A stretch of DNA of 64,000 nt from Mycobacterium sp. 852002-51961_SCH5331710 (GTDB lineage Bacteria; Actinomycetota; Actinomycetes; Mycobacteriales; Mycobacteriaceae). Positions 47,449 to 57,038 of the stretch are shown piece after piece; positions within the stretch are counted from its first letter, which is position 1, and every line of letters starts with the position of its first letter. Made by a program: the position numbers and the translations under genes. Where the stretch lies: the NCBI RefSeq assembly GCF_001665535.1, contig NZ_LZSQ01000128.1:58612-122611 (forward strand). The letters run 5' to 3'. A model generated the notes under the pieces. It searched no databases and was not told the DNA's origin. It saw nothing but the letters and a program-made list of their open reading frames with translations.

Positions 47449-50400
47449 GTGGACACGCAGATGCTGATCAGGCTCGTCGTCGGACTGGGGCTGACGGCCC
47501 TTGTGCTGGTCTTCGCCGCCAAACGCGTGCTGTGGCTCACGACGTTGATCCGCTCCGGCGCGCCCACCAGCCCGGAGAACAACCGCAAGGACAACCTCGG
47601 CAAGCGCATCACCACGCAGGTCGAAGAGGTCTTCGGGCAAACACGGCTGCTCAAGTGGTCGCTGCCCGGCCTCGCCCACTTCTTCACGATGTGGGGCTTC
47701 TTCATCCTGGCGTCGGTCTACCTCGAGGCGTACGGCCTGCTGTTCGACCACGACTTCCACATCCCGATCATCGGCCGCTGGGACGTGCTCGGTTTCCTGC
47801 AGGACTTCTTCGCCGTCGCGGTGCTGCTCGGCATCATCACGTTCGCGATCATCCGCGTGATGCAGGAGCCCAAGCAGCACGGCCGCGACTCCCGCTTCTA
47901 CGGCTCGCACACCGGCGGCGCCTGGCTGATCCTGTTCATGATCTTCAACGTCATCTGGACCTACGCGCTGGTGCGCGGGGCCGCGGTGAACACCGGCGCG
48001 CTGCCCTACGGCAACGGAGCCTTCTTCTCCCAGTTCATGGGCTGGGCCCTGCATCCGCTGGGTGAGCCCGCGAACGAATGGATCGAGACCATCGCGCTGC
48101 TGCTGCACATCGCGGTGATGCTGATCTTCCTGCTGATCGTGCTGCACTCCAAGCACCTGCACATCGGCCTGGCGCCCATCAACGTCACCTTCAAGCGGAT
48201 GCCCAACGGGCTCGGCCCGCTGCTGCCGGTCGAGTACGACGGCAAGCGCATCGACTTCGAGGATCCGCCGGAGGACGCGGTGCTGGGCCGCGGCAAGATC
48301 GAGGACTTCACGTGGAAGGCCTACCTCGACATGACCACGTGCACCGAATGCGGTCGGTGCCAATCGCAGTGCCCGGCGTGGAACACCGGTAAGCCGCTGT
48401 CGCCCAAGCTCGTGATCATGAACCTGCGCGACCACCTGTTCGCCAAGGCGCCTTACATCCTCGGCGACAAGGAATCGCCGCTGGAGAACACGCCCGAAGG
48501 CGGCCTCGGTGAGGAACTGCGCGGCGAGAAGGAATCCGAGAAGCATTCGCACGAGCACGTTCCCGAGTCCGGCTTCGAACGGATCCTGGGATCGGGCCCG
48601 GAGCAGGCGACCCGGCCGCTGGTCGGCACCGAGGAGCAGGGCGGCGTGATCGACCCCGACGTGCTGTGGTCCTGCACGACGTGCGGTGCCTGCGTCGAGC
48701 AGTGCCCGGTCGACATCGAGCACATCGATCACATCGTCGACATGCGCCGCTACCAGGTGATGATGGAGTCCGAGTTCCCCGGTGAACTCGGCGTGCTGTT
48801 CAAGAACCTGGAGACCAAAGGCAATCCGTGGGGCCAGAACGCCAAGGACCGCACGAACTGGATCGACGAGGTCGACTTCGACGTGCCGGTGTACGGCCAG
48901 GACGTCGAGTCGTTCGACGGTTACGAATACCTGTTCTGGGTGGGATGCGCCGGCGCCTACGAGGACCGCGCAAAGAAGACCACCAAGGCCGTCGCCGAGC
49001 TGCTGGCCGCCGCGGGCGTCAAGTACCTGGTGCTCGGTGAGGGCGAGACCTGCAACGGCGACTCGGCCCGCCGCTCCGGCAACGAGTTCCTGTTCCAGCA
49101 GCTGGCCGCGCAGAACGTCGAGACGCTCAACGAGCTGTTCGAGGGCGTCGAGCATGTCGACCGCAAGATCGTTGTCACCTGCCCGCACTGCTTCAATACG
49201 CTGGGCCGCGAATATCCGCAGGTCGGCGGAAACTTCACGGTGTTGCACCACACGCAGCTGTTGAACCGGCTGGTGCGCGACAAGAAGCTCATCCCCGTCA
49301 CCCCGGCCGACGGCGGTACGGAGATCACCTACCACGATCCGTGCTACCTGGGACGCCACAACAAGGAGTACTCGGCGCCGCGTGAGCTGATCGGCGCCTC
49401 CGGTGCGAAGCTCACCGAGATGCCGCGCCACGCCGACCGCGGGCTGTGCTGCGGCGCCGGTGGCGCGCGGATGTGGATGGAAGAGCACATCGGTAAACGC
49501 GTCAACACCGAGCGCACCGAGGAGGCGATGGACACCGCCTCGACGATCGCGACCGGTTGCCCGTTCTGCCGCGTGATGATCACCGACGGCGTCGATGAGG
49601 TCTCCGCCGCCCGTGAGGTCGAGAAGGCCGAGGTTCTGGACGTGGCGCAGCTGCTGCTGGGCTCGCTGGACAAGAGCACCATCACGCTGCCGGAGAAGGG
49701 CACCGCCGCCAAGGAGGCCGAGGAGCGCGCGGCCAAGCTGGCCGCCGAAGCGCCTGCAAAGGAGGCCCCGGCCGAGTCCGAGCCGCAGGCCGAACCGGAG
49801 CCCGAGGCCGCGACAGCGACAGCGACGGAGACGAAGCCCGTCACGGGTCTCGGAATCGCCGGCGGCGCCAAGCGCCCGGGTGCCAAGAAGGCCGCGCCCG
49901 CGGCCGACGAAAAGCCCGCTGCGGCAGCGCCTCCCGCGAAGGGGCTCGGCATCGCTGCGGGGGCCAAGCGGCCCGGCGCCAAGAAGACAGCACCCGCTGC
50001 ACAGTCGGCACCCGCAGAGGCGGAGGCCAAGCCGGAAGCCGCCGCGACGCCGGAGCCGGAGGTCAAGGGACTCGGCCTCGCGGCAGGCGCCAAGCGTCCG
50101 GGCGCGAAGAAGAAGGCCCAGCCGGCGTCACCGAACGAGGGCGAGGCGACGGTCACGCAGCCGCCGAACGTCGACCCGGACAAGGCGGCACCGGGCGCCA
50201 AGACCGACACCGCCGACTCGGACCGGGGCCTGGAGGCCAAGCCCGAGCCCGAGGTCAAGGGACTCGGCATCGCGCCTGGCGCCCGCAGGCCGGGTGCCAA
50301 GAAGTCTGCCGCGCCCGCCCAGCCGAAACCGGCTGCCGCCCAACCGGAGCCACAGGCCGATGGCGAATCCAGCGCTGCCCCTGAGCCTTCCGAGAGCGGC

Positions 50401-50478
50401 GACGGCGACAAGCCGGAAGCGCCGCCGGTGAAGGGTCTCGGGATCGCCAGAGGAGCACGCCCTCCGGGTAAGCGCTGA
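47449..50478 (+). CDS. etfD: EtfD, membrane Fe-S ETF:menaquinone oxidoreductase (Rv0338c-like)
   Basis: 1009 residues. The first ~270 hold five or six helices like the nitrate-reductase gamma/HdrE type, for haem and quinone. Two 4Fe-4S motifs follow: CTECGRCQSQCP at ~298 and CTTCGACVEQCP at ~409. Two CCG domains come next, the second with HDPCYLGRHN and GLCCGAGG. In M. tuberculosis Rv0338c is EtfD, passing electrons from acyl-CoA dehydrogenases via EtfBA to the respiratory chain, and is needed for fatty-acid use. Residues ~797-1009 are an Ala/Pro/Glu/Lys-rich tail with five copies of KGLGIAxGAKRPGAKK. GTG 47449 follows GGGAGG. Confidence 0.92.
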   Translation: MDTQMLIRLVVGLGLTALVLVFAAKRVLWLTTLIRSGAPTSPENNRKDNLGKRITTQVEEVFGQTRLLKWSLPGLAHFFTMWGFFILASVYLEAYGLLFDHDFHIPIIGRWDVLGFLQDFFAVAVLLGIITFAIIRVMQEPKQHGRDSRFYGSHTGGAWLILFMIFNVIWTYALVRGAAVNTGALPYGNGAFFSQFMGWALHPLGEPANEWIETIALLLHIAVMLIFLLIVLHSKHLHIGLAPINVTFKRMPNGLGPLLPVEYDGKRIDFEDPPEDAVLGRGKIEDFTWKAYLDMTTCTECGRCQSQCPAWNTGKPLSPKLVIMNLRDHLFAKAPYILGDKESPLENTPEGGLGEELRGEKESEKHSHEHVPESGFERILGSGPEQATRPLVGTEEQGGVIDPDVLWSCTTCGACVEQCPVDIEHIDHIVDMRRYQVMMESEFPGELGVLFKNLETKGNPWGQNAKDRTNWIDEVDFDVPVYGQDVESFDGYEYLFWVGCAGAYEDRAKKTTKAVAELLAAAGVKYLVLGEGETCNGDSARRSGNEFLFQQLAAQNVETLNELFEGVEHVDRKIVVTCPHCFNTLGREYPQVGGNFTVLHHTQLLNRLVRDKKLIPVTPADGGTEITYHDPCYLGRHNKEYSAPRELIGASGAKLTEMPRHADRGLCCGAGGARMWMEEHIGKRVNTERTEEAMDTASTIATGCPFCRVMITDGVDEVSAAREVEKAEVLDVAQLLLGSLDKSTITLPEKGTAAKEAEERAAKLAAEAPAKEAPAESEPQAEPEPEAATATATETKPVTGLGIAGGAKRPGAKKAAPAADEKPAAAAPPAKGLGIAAGAKRPGAKKTAPAAQSAPAEAEAKPEAAATPEPEVKGLGLAAGAKRPGAKKKAQPASPNEGEATVTQPPNVDPDKAAPGAKTDTADSDRGLEAKPEPEVKGLGIAPGARRPGAKKSAAPAQPKPAAAQPEPQADGESSAAPEPSESGDGDKPEAPPVKGLGIARGARPPGKR

Positions 50479-50486
50479 GCCGTTGA

Positions 50487-50510
50487 CCGGCGATTTTGGT
50501 TAATCGCTGG
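50487..50510 (+). terminator. Hairpin after etfD
   Basis: CCGGCGATT (50487-50495) pairs with AATCGCTGG (50502-50510), one G-T wobble, 6-base loop, eight bases beyond the etfD stop and 14 bases before the aspC start. It may reduce read-through into aspC. Confidence 0.55.
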
Positions 50511-50524
50511 ACAGAAATGAGAGC

Positions 50525-51799
50525 ATGGAGGTCGTGACCACCCACCACGTGCCGATCCATGCCGCCGGACACGGACCGCGGCCGCGCACGTTCACGCAGT
50601 CGTCGAAGCTGCAGGACGTCCTGTACGAGATCCGCGGACCGGTGCACGAGCACGCGTCCCGGCTGGAGGCCGAGGGGCACCGCATCCTGAAGCTGAACAT
50701 CGGCAATCCCGCGCCGTTCGGCTTCGAGGCGCCGGATGTGATCATGCGCGACATCATCCAGGCGCTGCCCTATGCGCAGGGCTACTCCGACTCCAAGGGC
50801 ATCATGCCGGCCCGTCGCGCGGTGTTCACCCGTTACGAACTCGTCGAGGGGTTCCCGAGATTCGACGTCGAGGACGTCTATCTCGGCAACGGCGCCTCCG
50901 AGTTGATCCAGATGACGTTGCAGGCATTGCTGGACAACGGCGATCAGGTGCTGATCCCTGCGCCGGACTATCCGTTGTGGACCGCGTGCACGTCGTTGGC
51001 CGGCGGCACCCCGGTGCACTACCTGTGCGACGAGACGCAGGGTTGGATGCCCGACATCGCCGACCTGGAATCGAAGATCACCGAACGCACCAAGGCGATC
51101 GTCGTGATCAATCCGAACAACCCGACCGGCGCGGTGTATACGCGCGAAGTCCTCACGCAGATAGCGGATTTGGCGCGTAAGCACCAGCTGATGCTGCTCG
51201 CCGACGAGATCTACGACAAGATCCTCTACGACGACGCCGAGCACATCGCGATGGCGTCGGTGGCCCCCGACGTACTGACATTGACCTTCAACGGATTGTC
51301 GAAGGCCTACCGGGTGGCCGGTTACCGGTCGGGCTGGCTCGTGATCACCGGCCCCAAGGAGAATGCCGCGAGCTTCATCGAGGGCATCAGCCTGCTCGCA
51401 AACATGCGGTTGTGCCCGAATGTGCCTGCGCAACACGCGATTCAGGTCGCGCTCGGCGGGCATCAGAGCATCGACGAGCTGGTGCTGCCGGGTGGTCGGC
51501 TGCTCGAGCAGCGCGATGTGGCCTGGCAGATGCTCAACGAGATCCCTGGGGTGTCGTGCGTGAAACCCCAAGGCGCCCTTTACGCCTTCCCCCGCCTGGA
51601 CCCCGAGGTCTACGACATCGCCGACGACGAACAGCTGGTGCTGGACCTGCTGCTGCAGGAGAAGATCCTCGTCACCCAGGGCACCGGGTTCAACTGGCCG
51701 ACGCCGGATCACCTGCGGATCGTGACGCTGCCGTGGGCCCGCGACCTGGCCAACGCGATCGAACGGCTGGGCAACTTCCTGGCGAGCTACCGGCAGTAG
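50525..51799 (+). CDS. aspC: Class I pyridoxal-phosphate aminotransferase AspC (Rv0337c-like)
   Basis: 424 residues. PLP-dependent fold type I: NGASELIQM binds cofactor phosphate, NPNNPTGAVY carries the cofactor-contacting Asn, the PLP Lys is in NGLSKAYRVAGYRSGW, and a C-terminal Arg for the substrate carboxylate is in HLRIVTLPW. The family in actinobacteria is annotated as aspartate or alanine aminotransferase (AlaA/AspC group); which one is not decided by sequence. The gene order etfD-aspC is conserved with Rv0338c-Rv0337c as remembered. Confidence 0.9.
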   Translation: MEVVTTHHVPIHAAGHGPRPRTFTQSSKLQDVLYEIRGPVHEHASRLEAEGHRILKLNIGNPAPFGFEAPDVIMRDIIQALPYAQGYSDSKGIMPARRAVFTRYELVEGFPRFDVEDVYLGNGASELIQMTLQALLDNGDQVLIPAPDYPLWTACTSLAGGTPVHYLCDETQGWMPDIADLESKITERTKAIVVINPNNPTGAVYTREVLTQIADLARKHQLMLLADEIYDKILYDDAEHIAMASVAPDVLTLTFNGLSKAYRVAGYRSGWLVITGPKENAASFIEGISLLANMRLCPNVPAQHAIQVALGGHQSIDELVLPGGRLLEQRDVAWQMLNEIPGVSCVKPQGALYAFPRLDPEVYDIADDEQLVLDLLLQEKILVTQGTGFNWPTPDHLRIVTLPWARDLANAIERLGNFLASYRQ

Positions 51800-51814
51800 G
51801 GGCACGCGACCGGA

Positions 51815-52558
51815 CTAGAACCCGGTGTGCTCCAACCACGCCTCCCACACCGCGGCGTCGCCGAACACCTCGATGCCGAGGTCTGCGGCCGTGCGCCTGC
51901 GAGTGATCGCCAGGAGCAGGTCGGTCGCGGTGCCGCGCAGTGCGGCGTCGGCCTTGCTGTGGTCGTGCGACCACGAGACGCCCAGCTCGTCGTGGACGAT
52001 GGTCCACTCGCCCGTGGGCCCGAGCCCGTCGTCGGTGGCGTGCATGTGGATGCTCCTGCCGGGGTCCAGCGCCGGTGGCGGGCCTGCGGCGACCATCAGC
52101 TCGACCCATTCGCTGATCGCGTCGGCGGCGAGCTCCGCCGGTGGGGCGTAGTCGGCCCCGAGCGCCAGGGCCGCGTCGGCGTGGTGCACGGTCACCTCGT
52201 GCAGCCGACGCCGGATCCACCAGCCCGCCGGGCGCGGGCCGCGGAAGGTCCACACCCTGGTCGCCGCACCGGCCCGTTCGACCGCGTCGACCACCAGCTG
52301 CGCACCCTGGTTGAACCAGTCAGCGGCACCCTCGGGCTCGTCGGGTGGCTTACCGTCGCGCACCTCGCGCGGATCCAGCGCGGACATCCGGCGCTCGGCG
52401 ATGATCTGTGCCGCCCACCGGTTTCCGCGGCCCACGTGGCGGAAGAGCTGTTTGAGCGTCCAGTCGGGACAGGTCGGCACCGGCGTTGAGGGGTCGGCAC
52501 TGCGGATCAGTTCCCCGAATTCGCGGGTCTGGTCGAGCAGCGCGGCTCGGAAATCCAC
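51815..52558 (-). CDS. DinB/maleylpyruvate-isomerase-family protein
   Basis: 247 residues from GTG at 52558; the long Arg/Ser-rich extension to 52843 lies inside the P450 gene region and is unlikely. The mycothiol-dependent fold shows PVPTCPDWTLKQLFRHVGRGNRW and, later, RRLHEVTVHHADAALAL with metal-binding His. It belongs to the TIGR03083-type group. The reaction is unknown; mycothiol is the likely cofactor. It lies 88 bases downstream of the P450 in the same direction. Confidence 0.85.
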   Translation of the reverse strand: MDFRAALLDQTREFGELIRSADPSTPVPTCPDWTLKQLFRHVGRGNRWAAQIIAERRMSALDPREVRDGKPPDEPEGAADWFNQGAQLVVDAVERAGAATRVWTFRGPRPAGWWIRRRLHEVTVHHADAALALGADYAPPAELAADAISEWVELMVAAGPPPALDPGRSIHMHATDDGLGPTGEWTIVHDELGVSWSHDHSKADAALRGTATDLLLAITRRRTAADLGIEVFGDAAVWEAWLEHTGF

Positions 52559-52646
52559 GCCCCGAACGTACTCAAAACTGGACGCCGAGACCCCCGTTCG
52601 AGCCGATCTCGTTTCCGCGTGTCCGGTTCCGACAGAACAGGCCCGG

Positions 52647-53993
52647 TCAGGACGGTGAACTGAGTTGAGAGCGCGCGGTTCCCAACGTGATCGGCAGCGA
52701 CGCCCACCCCCGCAGCACCCGCGTTTCGCGTCGGCTGCCCGCACCGGCCAGCCGCGCCTCGGGGAATCGCTCGAAGAATGCCCGCAGGCCGACCTCGCCC
52801 TCGGCGCGGGCCAGCGCCGCCCCGAGGCAGAAGTGCCTGCCACCGGAGAACGACAGGTGTCGGCCGGCGTTGCCGCGCTCGAGGTCCAGGCGGTCGGGGT
52901 CGTCGAAGACGTTGGGATCGCGGTTGGCGCCGACGATGTAGACGATCACGGCCCTGCCGCGGGGAATCGGCTGACCCGCGATCTCGGTGTCTTTCGTCGC
53001 CCTGCGCGCCGTCAGCTGCACCGGCGGTTCCAGGCGCAGGATCTCTTCCACCGCGGTAGGCCACAGTTCGGGTCGCTGCGCCAGGGTCTCGAGGTGCTCC
53101 GGGCGGTCGAGCAGCATCCGGATGCCGTTGCCCAGCAGGTTGACCGTCGTCTCGAATCCGGCGGCGAGCACGAGGCCGGCTGTCGCCATCAGCTCCTGCT
53201 GGTTGAGCCGGGCGCCTTCGTCGGACGCCGCGATCAGCTGGCTCATCAGGTCGTCGCCCGGGTTGCGCCGCAGCCCTTCGAGGTGTCCCGACAGCCACTC
53301 GTTGAAGCCCACGACGCTGCGATAGACCGTGCGGTACTGCGGCCAGGTCAGGCCGATGTCGAGGCTTGCCGCACCGCGCTCGCCGAACTCCAGGACCTTG
53401 GCCCGGTCCCCGTCGGGCACGCCCAGGATGTCACCGATCACCGCGACCGGCAGTTGAGCGCAGTAGCGGTCGACGATGTCGACGGTTCCGGCGTCGGCGA
53501 GTTCGTCGAGCAGCGATTCGGCGGTCTCCTGCACCCGCTCCCGCAGCGCGGACACTGCTCTGGCGGTGAACACCGACGACACCAGCTTGCGGTACCGCGT
53601 GTGCTGGGGCGGTTCGACCGCCAGCATCGACGGAGGTTCGAGCGGATGCAGCAGATCGGTCTTGGTGCGGTTGGCCACCCACTGCACCGGCTTGGGCAGA
53701 TTCGAGCCGATCGGCAGCACCTCGAAATCCTCGGACCGCAACAAGTCGCTGGCGATCCCGTGGTCGACGGTCAGGTGCACGATCGCGGCCTCGACCAGCG
53801 GTCCCCGGGCGCGCAGTTCCTCGGCGAACGCCACCGGGTCCGCGCGCACCGTCGGATCGGCGATCATCCGCCCCTGCGGATCGCCGCGGCGGGCGAGCAA
53901 CGTCGAGGCGCCGCGCACGAAGCCGTGCACCGCCAGCCATCGGATCCGGTGGCGGATCGGTCCACCCGGCCGACCCGGACGAATCGGTTCCAC
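52647..53993 (-). CDS. Cytochrome P450, CYP140-like
   Basis: 448 residues from GTG at 53993. I-helix AGFETTVN supplies the acid/Thr pair, K-helix ExxR is EEILR, and the haem loop is FSGGRHFCLGAALAR. The N terminus (WLAVHGFVRGASTLLARRGDP) and LAVEPPQHTRYRK match M. tuberculosis CYP140A1 (Rv1880c) from memory, including its C terminus. The substrate is unknown. It starts ten bases after the udgA stop, so the two are likely co-transcribed, an uncommon pairing. A longer frame to 54197 lies within udgA and is rejected. Confidence 0.9.
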   Translation of the reverse strand: MEPIRPGRPGGPIRHRIRWLAVHGFVRGASTLLARRGDPQGRMIADPTVRADPVAFAEELRARGPLVEAAIVHLTVDHGIASDLLRSEDFEVLPIGSNLPKPVQWVANRTKTDLLHPLEPPSMLAVEPPQHTRYRKLVSSVFTARAVSALRERVQETAESLLDELADAGTVDIVDRYCAQLPVAVIGDILGVPDGDRAKVLEFGERGAASLDIGLTWPQYRTVYRSVVGFNEWLSGHLEGLRRNPGDDLMSQLIAASDEGARLNQQELMATAGLVLAAGFETTVNLLGNGIRMLLDRPEHLETLAQRPELWPTAVEEILRLEPPVQLTARRATKDTEIAGQPIPRGRAVIVYIVGANRDPNVFDDPDRLDLERGNAGRHLSFSGGRHFCLGAALARAEGEVGLRAFFERFPEARLAGAGSRRETRVLRGWASLPITLGTARSQLSSPS

Positions 53994-54003
53994 GCGGCCG
54001 AGC

Positions 54004-55338
54004 CTACCGACTGTGCGCCGCCGCGCCCCTCCCCAGGCAGTGAAACCGCCAGCCCGCCCGCATCCACCGGTCCGCGTCGAGGCAATTGCGCCCGTCGACA
54101 ACAACTTTCGCGCGTACGGAACCGGCGAGCCCGGCCGGATCCAACTCGACGAATTCGCGCCACTCCGTGAGGACCAGCACGGCGTCGGCCCGTTCACACG
54201 CCTCGGACACCGACGTCGAATAGTTCAGCGTCGGGAACTGGCGTCGGGAGTTCTCCATCGCCTTCGGGTCGTAGACGTTGACGGTCGCCCCGTTGAGTTG
54301 CAGCATCCCGGCCACGTTGAGCGCCGGCGAGTCACGCACGTCGTCGGACTCGGGTTTGAACGCGGCGCCGAGCACGGCGATGTTCGCGCCCAGCAGCGAT
54401 CCGCCGCACGCGACGGTCGCCAATTCCACCATCCTGCTGCGCCGACGCATGTTGATCGCGTCCACCTCGCTGAGGAACGTCAACGCATGGTTGGCGCCGA
54501 GTTCACCGGCGCGGGCCATGAAGGCGCGAATGTCCTTGGGCAGGCAGCCGCCCCCGAAACCCAATCCCGCGTTCAGAAAGCGGCGGCCGATCCGCGGGTC
54601 GTGCCCCAGGGCGTCGGCGAGCAACGTCACGTCGGCGTCGACGGCCTCGCACACCTCGGAGATCGCATTGATGAACGAGATCTTGGTGGCCAGGAACGCG
54701 TTGGCGGACACCTTCACCAATTCGGCGGTTTGCAGGTCGGTGACCAGAAGAGGAACCTGCCGGGCCAGCAGAGGGGCGTACAGTTCGCGGATCGACGCCT
54801 CGGCGGCACTCGAATCCCGTTGCACGCCAAGCACGATCCGATCCGGATGCAAGGTGTCCTGTACGGCGAAGCCTTCCCGGAGGAATTCGGGGTTCCAGGC
54901 GATCTCGACGTTCACACCCGGCGCCAGCCCACGCACCCGGCCCCGGAGTTCGGCGGCGGTGCCGACAGGCACGGTCGACTTGCCGACGATGACCGCCGGC
55001 CGGTTCAAGCGCGGAACCAGCCTGTCGACGACGGCGTGGACGTGGCGCAGATCGGCGGCGTACTCCCCTTTCTTCTGCGGCGTCCCGACGGCGAGGAAGT
55101 GCAGGTCGGCGAATTCGGCGCCCGCGTCGTAGTCGGTGGTGAATGCCAGTCGGCCGGCGGCGATGTTGTCGTTCAACAGCTTTCGCAGCCCGGGTTCGTA
55201 GAACGGGATCTCACCGGAGGCGAGTTTGGCAACCTTACCGGCGTCGATGTCGACGCCGAGGACCTCGTGACCCAGCTCGGCCATTCCCGCCGCGTGGGTG
55301 GCTCCCAGATAACCCGTCCCGAAAACGGTGCACCGCAT
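54004..55338 (-). CDS. udgA: UDP-glucose 6-dehydrogenase UdgA
   Basis: 444 residues. NAD-binding GTGYLGATHAAGMAELGHEV starts the protein; the central domain contains EIAWNPEFLREG, and the catalytic Cys is in GFGGGCLPKD (~residue 268). The C-terminal domain has GAAFKPESDDVRDSPAL. It oxidises UDP-glucose to UDP-glucuronate with two NAD+, supplying sugar for envelope polysaccharides. Equivalent to Rv0322 and, as in M. tuberculosis, close to dcd. No neighbouring uronate-using enzyme is seen. Confidence 0.94.
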   Translation of the reverse strand: MRCTVFGTGYLGATHAAGMAELGHEVLGVDIDAGKVAKLASGEIPFYEPGLRKLLNDNIAAGRLAFTTDYDAGAEFADLHFLAVGTPQKKGEYAADLRHVHAVVDRLVPRLNRPAVIVGKSTVPVGTAAELRGRVRGLAPGVNVEIAWNPEFLREGFAVQDTLHPDRIVLGVQRDSSAAEASIRELYAPLLARQVPLLVTDLQTAELVKVSANAFLATKISFINAISEVCEAVDADVTLLADALGHDPRIGRRFLNAGLGFGGGCLPKDIRAFMARAGELGANHALTFLSEVDAINMRRRSRMVELATVACGGSLLGANIAVLGAAFKPESDDVRDSPALNVAGMLQLNGATVNVYDPKAMENSRRQFPTLNYSTSVSEACERADAVLVLTEWREFVELDPAGLAGSVRAKVVVDGRNCLDADRWMRAGWRFHCLGRGAAAHSR

Positions 55339-55415
55339 ACCGCTTTGATATGCAGCCCGAATGAGCTAACGGCTACGCGACACTGAGCGCCGGGCCAACG
55401 GCAGGTTACAAGTCG

Positions 55416-57038
55416 CTAGCCGGCGCAGATGTTCAACACACAGATGGACACCCCGTCATGACCAGACGAGCCGCCCCTGCCCCGGGAACCGCTGTCGCTC
55501 GACCCACTGCCGGGATATCGGCCCGATCCGCTGCCGGGATAGCCGCTGGATCCGCTGCCGGAATGGCTGCCGGATCCGGGACCGCCACCTGGACCGTTCT
55601 GCCACGGCGGGACCTGAGGCTTGGGCAGCTGCGGCGCCTCGGGCTCGTCGCGCCACGGCGGCGTCCACGACGGGGGCTTCGGCGGTGTCCATACCGATCG
55701 CGGCGGCGACCACGGAGGATTCCACGGGTTCTGCGGTCGCGGATAGTACTGCGGTGGTGCCACCGCCGGCGGGACGTACACCGGAACCGGGGCCGGAACC
55801 ACCGGCGCGGGCGCGACGGGTGCGGGCGCGGGTGGCGGTGCCGCGGGCGGAGGGGCGGGCGCAGGCGCTGCGGGCGCCGGAGGCGGGGACTCGACGTAGA
55901 CGGTCCGCGGCGCTTGCGGCGCAGGCTGCTGCTGGACCACCGGCACGGGCGCCTTGATGGTCTCGGCCTGCGGAGGCGGCGGCGGCGCCTGAGCCGGCTG
56001 CGCCTGCTGCGCAGGTGCGGGCGACGGTGCCGGCGCGACGGTGCTGGGAACAATCGCGCTCTGGCCCGGACTCGGTCGCTGATCGGCCGTGGGCCGGATG
56101 CTCACCGCCAACGAAATCACCAGCGCCACAACGCCGACGACGAAGATCGACGCCATCGCGCTGCCGACGAGCAGGAACGGCTTGCGGTCGTCGCCGGCCG
56201 CGGGCGTCAGGCCGGTCCCGGGCTCGGCGCCGCCGACGTAGGCGCCGTCACCGCCCACGGGGGCCAACTGTGTTTCCGCCGCGGCGAGCCCGGCGTAAAC
56301 CGAACCCGCGGTGGTGCCGTCGGGGTCTTGCGAGTAGGCGAGCCCGACGGTGGACGCCTCCATTGCCGGCGCATTGGCCGCGGCAAGGGCCGCACCGCGG
56401 GCGAGCGCCATCTCGGGCTCGTCGGGGGCGTGCACCGGCAGGCTGACCAGATGCTCGAGATGGCTCTTCACCGAGCTGACGTCCACACCCGAGCCGACGA
56501 CGAACATGCCCTGCGGCGGGTCGTCCTGGGCGTCGACGGCGGCGGCCATGTCCGCGAGCACGGCCATCGCGTCCTGGCTGTGCAGGCTGCTGCTGAGCAC
56601 CTTGACCACGGACCCGTCGTCGGTCTGTACGACCGACAGCGTGGCGGTGTCGCGATCGATGAAGAGCAGCGCGGTGGTGTCATAGCCGACCGCGCGCCCG
56701 ACGGCCTGGGCCAGCGCGCCGGCCGCGTGTCCGTCGGAGACGAGCATGACGTCGTCGATGTCGCGCGCAGCGAGCGCGTCGCGCAGTTGCGAGGCCTCGG
56801 CGTGGTCGCTCCAGGTGACGCCGATGGCCTTGAGATCGTGACCGCCCGCTTCGGCGCTCTCCTTCGTGCCGAGTACGGCGTCGACCACTTGGGCGGCGGC
56901 ACCCGACGTTGCTGAACCGTCGCTCCCGCTGACATCGAAGACGTCGTGGTCGACGGTGGCCCCGTCGCCCTTCTCGCCTTCCACCAGCACCATGCGGACC
57001 GTCACAGGTGTCATGGACACACCCAGTACGATGTCCAC
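55416..57038 (-). CDS. Actin-fold membrane protein with long Pro-rich external tail (DUF7159-like)
   Basis: 540 residues from GTG at 57038, which has GGAGGGG eight bases upstream. Residues 1-225 are a degenerate actin/Hsp70-like domain: DIVLGVSMTPVTVRMVLVEG as loop 1 and MFVVGSGVDVSSVKSHL in place of the adenosine loop, without the DxGG loop, so ATP binding is doubtful. One helix (LLVGSAMASIFVVGVVALVISLAV cut into ~308-331) leads to a ~210-residue tail of Pro/Ala/Gln, then WxPPW repeats and a Gly/Ser region, ending VSICVLNICAG with two Cys. Similar to Pro-rich mycobacterial envelope proteins such as Rv0312. Function unknown. Confidence 0.75.
   Translation of the reverse strand: MDIVLGVSMTPVTVRMVLVEGEKGDGATVDHDVFDVSGSDGSATSGAAAQVVDAVLGTKESAEAGGHDLKAIGVTWSDHAEASQLRDALAARDIDDVMLVSDGHAAGALAQAVGRAVGYDTTALLFIDRDTATLSVVQTDDGSVVKVLSSSLHSQDAMAVLADMAAAVDAQDDPPQGMFVVGSGVDVSSVKSHLEHLVSLPVHAPDEPEMALARGAALAAANAPAMEASTVGLAYSQDPDGTTAGSVYAGLAAAETQLAPVGGDGAYVGGAEPGTGLTPAAGDDRKPFLLVGSAMASIFVVGVVALVISLAVSIRPTADQRPSPGQSAIVPSTVAPAPSPAPAQQAQPAQAPPPPPQAETIKAPVPVVQQQPAPQAPRTVYVESPPPAPAAPAPAPPPAAPPPAPAPVAPAPVVPAPVPVYVPPAVAPPQYYPRPQNPWNPPWSPPRSVWTPPKPPSWTPPWRDEPEAPQLPKPQVPPWQNGPGGGPGSGSHSGSGSSGYPGSGSGRYPGSGSSDSGSRGRGGSSGHDGVSICVLNICAG

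Noticed and set aside
47404..49488. Open frame of 694 codons opposite etfD
   Set aside because: Shadow of the Fe-S protein; His/Asp/Val-rich and lacking motifs.
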